From: Streptomyces sp. BV286
GTDB taxonomy: Bacteria > Actinomycetota > Actinomycetes > Streptomycetales > Streptomycetaceae
Direction: 5' to 3'
Length of the DNA stretch: 64,000 bases
Assembly: GCF_019090165.1 (NCBI RefSeq)
Contig: NZ_JAHRIB010000209.1
Coordinates: forward strand, 20,030-84,029
In this document: positions 1 through 8,963 of the stretch, piece by piece
How positions within the stretch are numbered: position 1 is the first letter of the stretch
Layout: each line of letters opens with the position of its first letter
The notes under the pieces: generated by a model
Told to the model about the DNA's origin: nothing
The model's input: the letters and a program-made list of their open reading frames with translations, nothing else
Database searches by the model: none
Translations under genes and position numbers: made by a program

Positions 1-254
1 ACGGCAGCTCCGAGCAGACCGACCTCGTCGGCCAACTCGACGTCCGGGACGACCTCGCCGACATCACGGTCCCCACCCTGGTGATCTCGACCACCGACGA
101 CCGCCTCGTCTCCCCCGCCCTGCATCGCCACCTCGCCGAGACCATCCCCAGCGCCCAACTCGCCGAAATCGCCACCGGCCACCTGCCCATGCTGGAACGC
201 ACCGACGAATGGCTGCAGCTCACCACCGACTTCCTCGACAAACACCACGCCTGA
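1..254 (+). CDS. alpha/beta hydrolase, C-terminal part (5' end outside window)
   Basis: The reading frame is open from base 3 to the TGA at 252-254 and gives about 83 residues. They end an alpha/beta-hydrolase fold: a beta strand leading to TTDDRLVSP, which fits the loop carrying the acid residue, and then ATGHLPMLERTDEW, where the His fits the catalytic histidine. The substrate cannot be read from this part. A nearly identical copy of the last 30 codons lies in inverse orientation at 37687-37776, with 4 differences in 90 bases, so this gene family has been duplicated and broken nearby. The gene is followed by a small ABM gene on the same strand after 92 bases, so co-transcription is possible. 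Confidence 0.8.
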   Translation, partial: GSSEQTDLVGQLDVRDDLADITVPTLVISTTDDRLVSPALHRHLAETIPSAQLAEIATGHLPMLERTDEWLQLTTDFLDKHHA

Positions 255-346
255 AGACACACCCCGGGCGGTACCACAGGGGCCTGGCCCTTCACCCGGA
301 CCGCCCATTGATCACAACTCACCACACGCGAGTACATGGAGGAACC

Positions 347-718
347 ATGCTCAAGTTCGGCCAGCTCGACGAGTCCCCCCACTTCCACGACCAGCAGAAG
401 GAGGAGGCCGGCCCGGTCACCATCATCAACACCTTTGTCGCCCCGGAGGGCAAGGAGGACGAGGTGGTGGCCGCCTGGAAGGACGACGCGGAGTACATGC
501 AGAGGTCGGGGAGCCTCCTCTCGGTGCAGCTGTACCGGGGCATGGCCGGCAGCCGGCTCTTCACCAACGTCGCGGTCTGGAAATCCACCGAGCACCTCCG
601 TTCAGCGCTCGGTACGCCGGAGTTCGCCTCGCATCTGGCGAGCTACCCTGCCGGTACCGTGGCCTACCCGCACCTCTACCAGAAGTTCGCTGTAGAGGGC
701 GTCTGCGACGGGGAATGA
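347..718 (+). CDS. ABM-domain (antibiotic biosynthesis monooxygenase-like) protein
   Basis: This is a 123-residue protein starting at the ATG at 347, preceded by the strong ribosome site GGAGGAACC. A longer in-frame reading upstream overlaps the hydrolase and has no site. Residues 24-110 have the ABM/dimeric alpha-beta barrel look: VTIINTFVAPEGKEDEVVAAW, a central VQLYRG strand and FTNVAVWKSTEHLRSAL. Members are cofactor-free monooxygenases or haem/quinone-binding proteins, and many have no known role. It is convergent with the salicylate operon. A role in that pathway, such as quinone handling, is only a guess. Confidence 0.8.
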   Translation: MLKFGQLDESPHFHDQQKEEAGPVTIINTFVAPEGKEDEVVAAWKDDAEYMQRSGSLLSVQLYRGMAGSRLFTNVAVWKSTEHLRSALGTPEFASHLASYPAGTVAYPHLYQKFAVEGVCDGE

Positions 719-846
719 CGACCGCCACCCGAGTCCGGGCCGCCGTTCGCCACGCGCACGACGTACGAGAGGACGCCTGTCGCCGGTCACCAGGGCGAGG
801 TACATCCCGCTACTGGCCCGACGGTCGGGACACGGGGCGACGGCGG

Positions 847-880
847 TGGTGGTACCTGAAGCTGTTCCCAGGTACCACCA
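847..880. terminator. hairpin between convergent genes
   Basis: A perfect 12-bp inverted repeat, TGGTGGTACCTG (847-858) and its complement (869-880), encloses a 10-base loop. It lies in the 251-base gap between the ABM gene and the 3' end of the salicylate operon, so it could end transcription from either side. There is no U-run, as is usual for Streptomyces. No gene is seen in the rest of the gap (719-969). Confidence 0.5.
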
Positions 881-969
881 GAAGGCCGGCATGGCCACTT
901 GCCTCCCTCCGGGGAAGCGAAGGTCACCGTGTGACGCCGCTGGCCTGTTCGTCGGCGCGGCGAGCGCCG

Positions 970-2631
970 TCACACCGCCTCGACGGAGTCCGCCTTGCCA
1001 CGGACCACCTCCCGCAGACGCTTCTTGTCGATCTTGCCGACCTTGGTCAGCGGCAACTCCTCCACGACGAGCAGGTCTTCCGGGAGCTTGTATCGCGCCA
1101 CCTGCATGGCGGTGAGGGCGGCACGGACCGATTCGAGGCTCAAGTGGGTCCCCGGCTCGACGACCACGACCGCGCACACCCGCTCCCCCAGGTCGGGGTC
1201 GGCCTTGGCCACGGCCGCGACGCGGGCGACACCGGGCAGGCGGTAGATCAGGTTCTCGACCTCCTCGGCGGAGATCTTCTCGCCGCCCCGGTTGATGAGG
1301 TCCTTGTCCCTTCCTTCGACGACGAGATTGCCCGACGGGTGCAGCCGGACGACGTCACCGGTGCGGTACCAGCCGTCGGGGGTGAACGCTCGGGCGTTGT
1401 GCTCGGCGGCCCGGTAGTAGCCGCGCGGGGTGTACGGGCCGCGGGTGAGCAGCGCGCCCATCTCGCCGGGCCGGACCGGCTCGTCGGAGGCGTCGGCGAC
1501 GAGGATCTCGTCGTCCGGGCACATGGGACGTCCCTGTGTCTCGATCTTGATCTCGTCGGGGTCGTCGGGGCGCGTGTAGTTCAACAGTCCCTCTGCCATG
1601 CCGAACACCTGCTGGAGCGTGCCACCGAGCACGGGTTCGGCGCGGCGGGCGACCTCCGGCGCGAGGCGGGCGCCCCCCACCTGCAAGAGTCGTAGGGCGG
1701 GCGGGGCGGGGTGGCGGCCGGAGGCCACCGCGTCGATCCAGCGCTGGACGACGGCCGGTACGGCGGCGGTGACCGTCACGCCCTCGGCCGCCATCAGAGG
1801 CAGCACCTTGCCGGGTTCCGGGGTGCGGGCCAGGACGACCCGGCCGCCGTTCATGAGGGTGCCCAGGATACCGGGACAGGCCAGGGGGAAATTGTGTCCG
1901 GCGGGCAGCGCCACCAGGTAGACGGAGTCGGAGTCGAGGCCGCAGACCTCGGCGCTGCGCCGCGCGTTGTACTCGTAGTCGTCGTGGGTGCGGGTGATGA
2001 GCTTCGGCAGTCCGGTCGTGCCGCCGGAGAGCAGGAAGACGGCGATGTCCCCGCTGTCCGGGGCAATGTCGTCGAGCCGGGCCCGTGCGCCGGCCGGGTC
2101 GTCGGCCGGTTCGGCCAGGGCGCGCAGGTCCGTGGCGTCGGTACGGGCCGTACCACCCGCGACGAGCAACAACCGTACGCTCGGGGTGTCTTCGGCGACC
2201 TCCCGCCCCAGAGCCTGGTGGTCGAAGTCGCCGAGTCGGTCCGGTACGGCGATCGAGGTGACCTCGGCATGGGCGGCCAGGTAGCGCAGTTCGTGACCGC
2301 GGTGCGCGGGCATCGCCATCACGGGAGCGATTCCAGCCCGCAGACAGGCAAGGGTGAGTGTGACGAACTCCCAGCCGTTGGGCAGCTGGACGAGCATCGC
2401 GTCCCCGGATCTGAGACCGCTGTCCAGCAGGCGGCATGCCAATCCGTCAGCCCTGTCGACGAGTTGGCGGTAGGTCAGACGCGTGTCGCCGTCCACTACC
2501 GCCACCGCGTCGCCGTAGGTCTCCGCCCATTCGTGAAGGTACGAGCCGAGCGGCTTGCCACGCCAGTATCCGGCCTCGCGGTAGCGGTCGGCCGCCTCCT
2601 CGGGCCAGGGCACGAATCCCTCACGCGTCAT
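970..2631 (-). CDS. sdgA: aryl-acid (salicylate) AMP ligase
   Basis: This 553-residue adenylate-forming enzyme resembles 2,3-dihydroxybenzoate/salicylate-AMP ligases (DhbE/EntE type) and the salicylyl-AMP ligase of the sdg pathway. Visible motifs are LSGGTTGLPK (about 201-210, phosphate loop), AGHNFPL (about 244-250, the aryl-acid HN motif), VFGMAEG (about 342), GWYRTGDV (about 420), RGGEKISAEEVE (about 448) and the C-terminal lysine region LTKVGKIDKK. The ATG at 2631 was chosen because AAGGAGGATCC precedes it. It overlaps the upstream gene by 11 bases. No carrier-protein domain is attached, so the adenylate is probably passed to CoA. It is the last gene of the leftward operon. Siderophore or antibiotic loading is an alternative, made unlikely by the catabolic neighbours. 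Confidence 0.88.
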   Translation of the reverse strand: MTREGFVPWPEEAADRYREAGYWRGKPLGSYLHEWAETYGDAVAVVDGDTRLTYRQLVDRADGLACRLLDSGLRSGDAMLVQLPNGWEFVTLTLACLRAGIAPVMAMPAHRGHELRYLAAHAEVTSIAVPDRLGDFDHQALGREVAEDTPSVRLLLVAGGTARTDATDLRALAEPADDPAGARARLDDIAPDSGDIAVFLLSGGTTGLPKLITRTHDDYEYNARRSAEVCGLDSDSVYLVALPAGHNFPLACPGILGTLMNGGRVVLARTPEPGKVLPLMAAEGVTVTAAVPAVVQRWIDAVASGRHPAPPALRLLQVGGARLAPEVARRAEPVLGGTLQQVFGMAEGLLNYTRPDDPDEIKIETQGRPMCPDDEILVADASDEPVRPGEMGALLTRGPYTPRGYYRAAEHNARAFTPDGWYRTGDVVRLHPSGNLVVEGRDKDLINRGGEKISAEEVENLIYRLPGVARVAAVAKADPDLGERVCAVVVVEPGTHLSLESVRAALTAMQVARYKLPEDLLVVEELPLTKVGKIDKKRLREVVRGKADSVEAV

Positions 2632-4678
2632 CGGATCCTCCTTGATCCCAGGGGTCACACAGCAGCAGTACGGCGTCGAGCGCGACGACGTCGCCGTCGG
2701 GCAGGACGCGCAACGGGTTGATCTCGCACTCGGTCACGGCGTCGTCGGCCGCGAGGGAGGCCAGGGCGAGCAGCACGTGGGTGAGTCGCGCGCGGTCGAC
2801 CGGGGTGGCGCCGCGTGCGCCGAGGAACAGCTGGCGGGTGGCGAGTTCGTCGAGCATCCCGTGGGCCTCGTTCGCGGACAGAGGCGCGAGGCGCAGGGAG
2901 ACGTCGCCGAGGATTTCGGCGGCCGTTCCCCCGGCGCCCAGAGCCAGCACGGGGCCGAAGACCGGGTCGCGGCGTATGCCGACGATGAGTTCGGGACCGG
3001 CGGGGGCCATCTGTTCCACCAGTAGCGCGGGGCTCGCGGGCATGCGGGCGAGGGCTGCGTCGAGCTCCTCGTGCGTGCGGATGCCGACCTGGACCCCGCC
3101 CACTTCTGTCTTGTGCAGGATGTCCGCGTCGAGGATCTTCACGACGACCGAGCCGCCGAGCTCATCGAGAGCCGCGTGCGCCGCGGCGGGGTCGGCGCAC
3201 ACGCGCCGTACAGGCGTGTGGATGCCCAAGTCCGCTAGGACACCCTTGGCCGTGTGCTCGTCGACCAGCCCCGGCGGGGGCAGGGTGGGGGCATCGGAGG
3301 CGGTGAGGACGGCCTCCAGTCGAGTGCGCGCAGCCGCGTCCTCGACGAGCGCGCGCACCATCACCGATCCCGCGGCCGGCGTGGCCGCGCAGGGAATGCC
3401 GGCTTCGCCGAGTTCACGGCGGGTCCGTCGCGCCTGCTCCACGGGTCCGCCGACGACGGCGACGAGCGGGGTGGCCGTACGGGCGGCGGTCAGCGCGGCC
3501 GGGAGGTCCACGGTGGTGGGTTCCAACAGCCCGTAGACGGCGGTGAGGTCGATACCGGGGTCCTCCGAGACCCGCTCCACGATCTGCGTGATCGTGGGTG
3601 AGGGCCGACCGGTGTCGACGGGGTTGTTCAGATAGGTGAGGGCCGGGAGCAGCTCGCGCAGCTCCTTCACCGTCCGTTCGACGAGCGGTGGAACCTGGAT
3701 GCCGTGGGAGCGCAGGTCGTCCGTGAGCAGCAGACCGGGTCCGGCCTGGGCAGTGACCAGGCCGACGCCTGCACGGGGATGCGCGGGAAGTCGTACACGG
3801 CTGAGTGCGGTGACGGCGTCGACGAGGTCGCGCTCGTCGTCGACGAGAACGGCTCCGGCCTGGCGCAGGGCCGTCCTGGTCACGCGCCAGGAGGTGGCCA
3901 GGGCGCCGGTGTGGGAGCGGGCGAAGTCGCCGATGTCGCTGCGGCCCACGACCAGGGCCACCACAGGGACACGGTCGGTCAGACGCCGTACCGCCTCGGT
4001 GAGGCGGCGGCCCTCCGCGGCGGTCTCCACGTGCAGGGCGACGGCCCGTACGCCGTCGTCCTCCGCAAGGTGGTCGAGGACGTCGCCCTGGGTGACGTCC
4101 AGGCTGTTGCCCAGCCCGACTCCGAGGCGGAGGCCGACACCGGCCTCTGCCAGCGCGAACGCCAGCGCGTGGTTCACGCCGCCGCTTGCGGCCACGACCG
4201 CCACCGGGCCCGGTTCCAGGTCGGGCGCGCCCGGGACGAAGCTGGCCGTGAGCCGTCGATGGGGGGCAAGAAAGCCCGAGGTGTTCGGTCCGAGGACCCG
4301 GATGCCGGTGTCCCGTACCACCGCGGTCAACGCCATCTGGTGCAGCGGTCCGTCACCCCCGGCTTCGGCGAACCCGCCGGCGCACACGAGTGCGGCGCGG
4401 GCGCCGACGGCTGCCGCCTCGCGCAGGGCGTCGGCGGTCACGGCCGCCGGAATGCAGGAGACGACCAGGTCGGGTGTGATGCCGTGGGCTGCGGCGGCGT
4501 CGCCGACGGTGGGGAAGAAGCCCCGATCAGGGTCTGGACGGCCGGAGTTGACCTTCATCACCGGCCCCGGGAAGGAAGCCAGGGAGTTGACCATCGCCGC
4601 GCCGAGCTTCCCGGGCGTGGCCGATGCGCCGAGCACGGCAATGGCTCGGGGTGTGAACAGTGCTTCCAGGGCGCTCAC
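2621..4678 (-). CDS. ADP-forming acyl-CoA synthetase-like protein
   Basis: This is a 685-residue single-chain NDP-forming acyl-CoA synthetase layout. It has an N-terminal CoA-binding Rossmann domain (about 1-130, starting ALFTPRAIAVLGASATPGK), a middle succinyl-CoA-ligase-like domain, and a C-terminal ATP-grasp domain (about 460-680) with HKTEVGGVQVG and a late ECEINPLRV segment. It starts at GTG 4678 and overlaps the hydroxylase stop by four bases (GTGA), so the two are translationally coupled. In this context it most likely makes or completes salicylyl-CoA, working with the AMP ligase downstream. Which of the two performs CoA transfer cannot be told from sequence. A general acetyl- or phenylacetyl-CoA synthetase is possible. 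Confidence 0.82.
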   Translation of the reverse strand: MSALEALFTPRAIAVLGASATPGKLGAAMVNSLASFPGPVMKVNSGRPDPDRGFFPTVGDAAAAHGITPDLVVSCIPAAVTADALREAAAVGARAALVCAGGFAEAGGDGPLHQMALTAVVRDTGIRVLGPNTSGFLAPHRRLTASFVPGAPDLEPGPVAVVAASGGVNHALAFALAEAGVGLRLGVGLGNSLDVTQGDVLDHLAEDDGVRAVALHVETAAEGRRLTEAVRRLTDRVPVVALVVGRSDIGDFARSHTGALATSWRVTRTALRQAGAVLVDDERDLVDAVTALSRVRLPAHPRAGVGLVTAQAGPGLLLTDDLRSHGIQVPPLVERTVKELRELLPALTYLNNPVDTGRPSPTITQIVERVSEDPGIDLTAVYGLLEPTTVDLPAALTAARTATPLVAVVGGPVEQARRTRRELGEAGIPCAATPAAGSVMVRALVEDAAARTRLEAVLTASDAPTLPPPGLVDEHTAKGVLADLGIHTPVRRVCADPAAAHAALDELGGSVVVKILDADILHKTEVGGVQVGIRTHEELDAALARMPASPALLVEQMAPAGPELIVGIRRDPVFGPVLALGAGGTAAEILGDVSLRLAPLSANEAHGMLDELATRQLFLGARGATPVDRARLTHVLLALASLAADDAVTECEINPLRVLPDGDVVALDAVLLLCDPWDQGGSDDA

Positions 4679-6228
4679 TTGCTGCCTCCGACGAGGTCGG
4701 CCCGGCCGGAGAGGACGAGCGTGGTCGCGGTGTCGTCGTCGTACGCGCCGACGACCGCGGCGAGCAGGCTGTGCACGAGCCGGGCTTCCTCCGCGACCAG
4801 TACGCGGGTCAACGCCGTGCCACCGCGTACGCCGACGAGCAGGACGCCTGCCTCTGCCGTCTGACGCACCTGATCAAGGGCGAGCGGCAACCCCTCCTCG
4901 GTGTCCGGGGCCTCGATCCACACGCCCGCCCCCGACGACTGACCGCTGAAGGGAACCATCGGGATGCCGGTGCCGTCGGTCCCGGTCAGGACGTCGTCGT
5001 CGACCGTCACCCGCCGCGAGGGAAGGTGGTACGGCCCGCCTTGGAAAGGCGTGTTCAGGGGTTCCGCATGGTGACGGCCCCGCCACCATCCGTCGACGCG
5101 GTCCACGTACAACGCGTCGCGCACGGCGAGTTTGCCCCGCGGGATGCTGCGGGTGAGGAAGTGGAAGGCGAACTGCGTCGGGTCGTCGAGCGTACGGACG
5201 TAGCGGCCGAAGTGCTCCCACCAGGACAGGCTGGGCCGCGCCGAGTTCTGGATCCTCTCCACCTTTGGGCGGCGGCGCTCCTCGTAGATCTCCAGTGCCT
5301 CCGGCACGCTGTGCGATGCCTCCCCCAGGGCCTCGGCCAGCGCGACCGCGTCCTCCATGGCCATCTTGGTGCCGGACCCGACGGAGAAGTGCGCGGTGTG
5401 CGCGGCGTCGCCCAACAGCACCCACTTGCCCCGTCGCCACGAACGGGCCCTGCGCGTGGCGAAGTTGGCCCAGCGGGAGTTGTTGCCGACCAGCGGGTGC
5501 CCGTCGATCTGTTCGCGGAACAGGTTTTCCAGGTACCCCTTGGTCTTCTCGTCGCTCATGCCCGGCGGGGTCGACGGATCGAAGGCGTCGAGACCGGCCC
5601 TGGCCCAGGAGTCCGCGTCGGTCTCGACGATGAAGGTGCTCAGCGAGTCACTGATCGGATAGGCGTGGGCGGCGAAGACACCGTGGGGACCGTCCTGGTG
5701 GACGAACGTGAGCCCGTCGAACGCGTAGGTGGTGCCGAACCAGATGAACTTCGCGCTCGCCACCTCGGCGGTCGGTCCGAAGTCGTCGGCGAACAGGGTG
5801 CGGAAGCGGCTGTTGGCGCCGTCGCACACCACGACCAGGTCGAAGTCGTCCAGCTCGGAAGGGTCGCGGACCTCATTCTGGAAGCGCATCTGTACGCCCT
5901 CGGCGCGGGCCCGTTCCTGCAGCAGGCTCAGCAGCGTCCTGCGTACGACAGCCGCCATGCCCATGCCGCCGACGCGCTCCCGTGCGCCGTGCACGCGGAC
6001 CTCGATGTCGTCCCAGTGCCGACCGTGCTTCTCCAGCGCCTCGCTGAGGACGGGATCGGCGGCGTCAATGGCGTCGAGTGTGGCGTCCGAGAAGACCACT
6101 CCGAAGCCGAACGTGTCGTCCGGGCGGTTGCGTTCGAAGACCACGACCTCGGCGTCGGGCCGGCTCCGCTTCAGTAGCGTGGCGAAGAACAATCCGCCGG
6201 GACCTGCGCCGATGCAGGCAACTTTCAT
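4675..6228 (-). CDS. sdgC: FAD monooxygenase, probable salicylyl-CoA 5-hydroxylase
   Basis: This 517-residue flavoprotein hydroxylase has a GAGPGGL dinucleotide fold at residues 7-13, VVVCDGANSRFR (about 132-143) and the FAD ribityl motif LLGDAAHTAHFSVG (about 271-284). The long C-terminal part (350-517) is typical of CoA-thioester hydroxylases related to salicylyl-CoA 5-hydroxylase and the N-terminal half of anthraniloyl-CoA monooxygenase. It would turn salicylyl-CoA into gentisyl-CoA using NAD(P)H and oxygen in the cytoplasm. The ATG at 6228 is preceded by GAAGGAAAG, and a longer frame exists but lacks a ribosome site. There are 16 bases between it and the isomerase gene. No thioesterase gene is found in the cluster. 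Confidence 0.85.
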   Translation of the reverse strand: MKVACIGAGPGGLFFATLLKRSRPDAEVVVFERNRPDDTFGFGVVFSDATLDAIDAADPVLSEALEKHGRHWDDIEVRVHGARERVGGMGMAAVVRRTLLSLLQERARAEGVQMRFQNEVRDPSELDDFDLVVVCDGANSRFRTLFADDFGPTAEVASAKFIWFGTTYAFDGLTFVHQDGPHGVFAAHAYPISDSLSTFIVETDADSWARAGLDAFDPSTPPGMSDEKTKGYLENLFREQIDGHPLVGNNSRWANFATRRARSWRRGKWVLLGDAAHTAHFSVGSGTKMAMEDAVALAEALGEASHSVPEALEIYEERRRPKVERIQNSARPSLSWWEHFGRYVRTLDDPTQFAFHFLTRSIPRGKLAVRDALYVDRVDGWWRGRHHAEPLNTPFQGGPYHLPSRRVTVDDDVLTGTDGTGIPMVPFSGQSSGAGVWIEAPDTEEGLPLALDQVRQTAEAGVLLVGVRGGTALTRVLVAEEARLVHSLLAAVVGAYDDDTATTLVLSGRADLVGGSK

Positions 6229-6244
6229 CGTCTTTCCTTCGGGC

Positions 6245-6970
6245 TCACAGCCACGCGGGCAGCCTCGGCAGGGATCCCCCGCCGGTCGGGTACAACGGGC
6301 CGGGGACGGGGCGCCCGGTCGCGTAGGCGGCCAGGCTGGGCAGGTCACCGCTCACCGCGACCGGCCCGGTGTCGGCCGAGTCGCCCAGCAGCCAGGTGTG
6401 CGCCCCGCCCTCGGAACTCAGCCGGACGGGGGGATGGTCCGGCCGACCGGAGAAGGAGGCCGCCACGTCGTCGACGAGGCCCACGCACACGTCGTGCGGC
6501 ACGTCGTCGAAGCTGGTGTCGATGTTCAGGTCGACGGCGTGGACCCATACCTCGCGCACCCGCATCCAGGGCACTTGAGAGACGGGCACCTCACGGCCTC
6601 GCGCGGTGCGGACGGTCGCCGCCCAGCACTCGTCGGGCAGCGCGGCGAGCTCCTCGGCGAGACGGCCGTCGGCCGCGAGCAGCTCGGCGCGCAGCTTCTC
6701 GGCCGGCTGGCGGGCGCCCTCCTCGATCTCGCGCGCACGCTGGTCGCCACTTGCGTACATGGGCGTCTCGACACCGGTACGCGCCCAGATCAGCAGGTTG
6801 ACGAGTGCGTTGGCGTTGCGGGCGACGTGGGCGACGACGTGGGCGCGGCTCCAGCCCGGCAGGTACGAGGGCCTGGTGAACCCTGGGTCGGTCAGCCGGT
6901 GCACGGCGGCTTCGAAGGCCGCCGTGCCCTTGGCCGCCTGCTCCAGCACCATGGCCGGGCCTGCGCTCAC
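6245..6970 (-). CDS. mycothiol-dependent maleylpyruvate isomerase-family protein
   Basis: This 241-residue protein has an N-terminal DinB-like four-helix domain. It shows GWSRAHVVAHVARNANAL (about 38-55) with the metal-ligand histidines of mycothiol-dependent enzymes, a second motif MRVREVWVHAVDLN (about 133-146), and a C-terminal MDMPI domain. It starts at GTG 6970 with a GTGA overlap to the hydrolase gene. Maleylpyruvate isomerase converts the gentisate ring-cleavage product maleylpyruvate to fumarylpyruvate, and actinobacteria use mycothiol for this. Its position between gentisate dioxygenase, a FAH protein and the hydroxylase supports that role over a general mycothiol transferase. Confidence 0.85.
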   Translation of the reverse strand: MSAGPAMVLEQAAKGTAAFEAAVHRLTDPGFTRPSYLPGWSRAHVVAHVARNANALVNLLIWARTGVETPMYASGDQRAREIEEGARQPAEKLRAELLAADGRLAEELAALPDECWAATVRTARGREVPVSQVPWMRVREVWVHAVDLNIDTSFDDVPHDVCVGLVDDVAASFSGRPDHPPVRLSSEGGAHTWLLGDSADTGPVAVSGDLPSLAAYATGRPVPGPLYPTGGGSLPRLPAWL

Positions 6971-7797
6971 CGTGTCTCCCGGCGGCAGGTGTTGCGAGTC
7001 TCGCCGATTCCCTCGATCCGGGTGACGAGGAGTGAACCGTCCTGCAGATAGCGGGCGGGCTTGCGGGCGTGGCCGACCCCGCCCGGGGTTCCGGTGGCGA
7101 TCACGTCGCCGGGCACGAGGGTGACGATCTCGGAGAGGTACGCGACCAGGGTGGCCGGGTCGAAGACGAGGTCACCGGTGTCGGCCTTCTGGACCGTGTC
7201 GCCGTCGACTTCACAGGTCAGGTTCAGGCCCTGGGCGGAGACCGCGGGGTCGTCGGCGGTCACCAGCCACGGCCCGATGGGGGTGGTGGCCTCGAAGGTC
7301 TTGCCCTGGTCCCACTGGGTGGTGCGGTACTGCCAGTCGCGTGCGGTGACGTCGTTGAGCACGGTGTACCCGGCGATCGCAGACCGCGCCTGCTCTGCGT
7401 CGGCGTGCCGGACCTCGGCACCGATGACGACGCCGAGCTCGGCCTCCCAGTCCATCTGCGTGGACGCGGCGGGCAGGGTCACGTGGTCGTAGGCACCGAC
7501 CAGCGCCCTCGCGAACTTGCTGAACAGCGTGGGGTGCGAGGGGAGTTCGCGGCCCATCTCCAGAATGTGGGTGCGGTAGTTGAGACCGACGCACACGACC
7601 TTCTCCGGCGCGACGACCACGGGGGCATAGTCCAGGGCGCCTTCGTATGTGTCACCGTCGGCGTCCGCGGCACGCGTCGCCCAGTCACTGTGGCGCAGGA
7701 AGGCCACCAGGTCGCTCTCGCCGAGGTCGACGGCCTTGTCCTCGTCGACGCGGACGGCGCGCGTGGTGCCGTTGATGCGGATGGTGGCGAGCTTCAC
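6967..7797 (-). CDS. FAH-family hydrolase, probable fumarylpyruvate hydrolase
   Basis: This 276-residue fumarylacetoacetate-hydrolase fold protein has VVCVGLNYRTHILEMG (about 67-82), the metal-binding MDWEAELGVVIG (about 115-126, Glu pair), LNDVTARDWQ (about 147-156) and the late PGDVIATGTPGGVG loop. It starts at GTG 7797, sharing GTGA with the dioxygenase stop, and in turn overlaps the isomerase gene. It would split fumarylpyruvate into fumarate and pyruvate, ending the gentisate route. Longer readings upstream lie inside the dioxygenase gene and were rejected. Confidence 0.87.
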   Translation of the reverse strand: MKLATIRINGTTRAVRVDEDKAVDLGESDLVAFLRHSDWATRAADADGDTYEGALDYAPVVVAPEKVVCVGLNYRTHILEMGRELPSHPTLFSKFARALVGAYDHVTLPAASTQMDWEAELGVVIGAEVRHADAEQARSAIAGYTVLNDVTARDWQYRTTQWDQGKTFEATTPIGPWLVTADDPAVSAQGLNLTCEVDGDTVQKADTGDLVFDPATLVAYLSEIVTLVPGDVIATGTPGGVGHARKPARYLQDGSLLVTRIEGIGETRNTCRRETR

Positions 7798-8870
7798 TTG
7801 TGTTCTCCTCGGGAGGTACGGGCGAGACCGAGGGCCTCGTAGACGGGCTCGTCGCTGAAGCGGAAGAGGTCGACCTGGGTGCGGGCGGACAGCGAGACCT
7901 CGCACCAGGACGGGACGACGAACAGGTCGCCCTTGGCAATCTCGAAGACCTTGTCGCCGACCTGCGCGACTACCTCACCCTCGAACACCTGCCAGACCGC
8001 GGAGCCGACCGTGCGCACCGGGGTGGTCCGGGTGCCGGCCCTCAGACGGCGCATCTCGGTGCGCATCGTGACCAAGGCGTCCCTGCCGGTGGTGGGGTTC
8101 GAGAAGCGGACTCCGGCGTGCCCGGGCTCCAGCACGCCGGGGACGCCCTCGTCCTCCAGTTCCAGCTGGGCGGTCAGAGCGGCATCGGTGTGCTCCCAGC
8201 GGTACGCGTTCAGCGGGGAGTTGGGCTGGTCGGGCCGGCTGATCGGGCGCAGTCCGGGGTGGCCCCACAGTCGCTGGCCGCGCGAGCGCTCGGGGGTTTC
8301 ACGGGTGGAGAGCTCGTCGGGGCCGAATTCGAAGAAGCCGGCGTCCAGCTTGGAGACGAGCGGGATGTCCAGGCCGTCGAGCCAGGCCATCGGCTCATCG
8401 GTGACGTTCTGGTGCTCGTGGAAGGCCCAGCTCGGCGTGAGCAGCAGGTCACCCCGTCGCATTGCCACCGCGTCACCGTCGACATTGGTCCACACTCCCT
8501 CGCCTTCGACTATGAACCGGAAGGCGCCCTGGCTGTGCCGGTGCGAGGGTGCGACCTCGCGCGGTCCCAGGTACTGGATCGCGGTCCACAGCGTCGGGGT
8601 GGCGTAAGGCAGGCCCGGAAGACCGGGGTTGGACAGGGCCATGGCGCGGCGCTCGCCGCCACGGCCCACCGGCACGAGCTCGCCGGAGCGCTGCGCGATG
8701 GGCAGCAGCTCCGCCCACCGCCACAGGTGTGGCACCGCGGCAGGCTTCGGCGACATCGGCATCAGGCCGTCCACCTGGGTCCACAGCGGGATCAGACCCG
8801 CGTCCTCGAAATCCGCGTACAGCTCGTCGAGCAGCTTGCGCTCGGTCTGTTCGCTGGTGGTGTCGGTCAT
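7794..8870 (-). CDS. sdgD: gentisate 1,2-dioxygenase
   Basis: This 358-residue bicupin is first in the leftward operon. The N-terminal cupin carries SHRHSQGAFRFIVEGEG (His 110 and 112) and WAFHEHQN (His 151), giving the iron-binding triad. The second cupin (about 240-345) lacks such histidines, as in known gentisate dioxygenases. It cleaves the gentisate ring between C1 and C2 to maleylpyruvate. The ATG at 8870 has TGGAGGTTCC before it. It is transcribed away from the IclR gene across a 120-base gap. The length agrees with the family (340-390). Confidence 0.9.
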   Translation of the reverse strand: MTDTTSEQTERKLLDELYADFEDAGLIPLWTQVDGLMPMSPKPAAVPHLWRWAELLPIAQRSGELVPVGRGGERRAMALSNPGLPGLPYATPTLWTAIQYLGPREVAPSHRHSQGAFRFIVEGEGVWTNVDGDAVAMRRGDLLLTPSWAFHEHQNVTDEPMAWLDGLDIPLVSKLDAGFFEFGPDELSTRETPERSRGQRLWGHPGLRPISRPDQPNSPLNAYRWEHTDAALTAQLELEDEGVPGVLEPGHAGVRFSNPTTGRDALVTMRTEMRRLRAGTRTTPVRTVGSAVWQVFEGEVVAQVGDKVFEIAKGDLFVVPSWCEVSLSARTQVDLFRFSDEPVYEALGLARTSRGEHK

Positions 8871-8963
8871 GGAACCTCCACGTTCGGGTCGTACGGCGAC
8901 CGCCGGAAGAAGCGCGCATCGTTCCGCGCCGTCCCTGACGCTACGCCGCGATTTCCCCTCACC

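Noticed and set aside
715..1695. Long plus-strand open frame of 326 codons across the end of the salicylate operon
   Set aside because: It mirrors the AMP-ligase gene in the antisense frame, has no recognisable domain and no ribosome site, and is typical of high-GC shadow frames.
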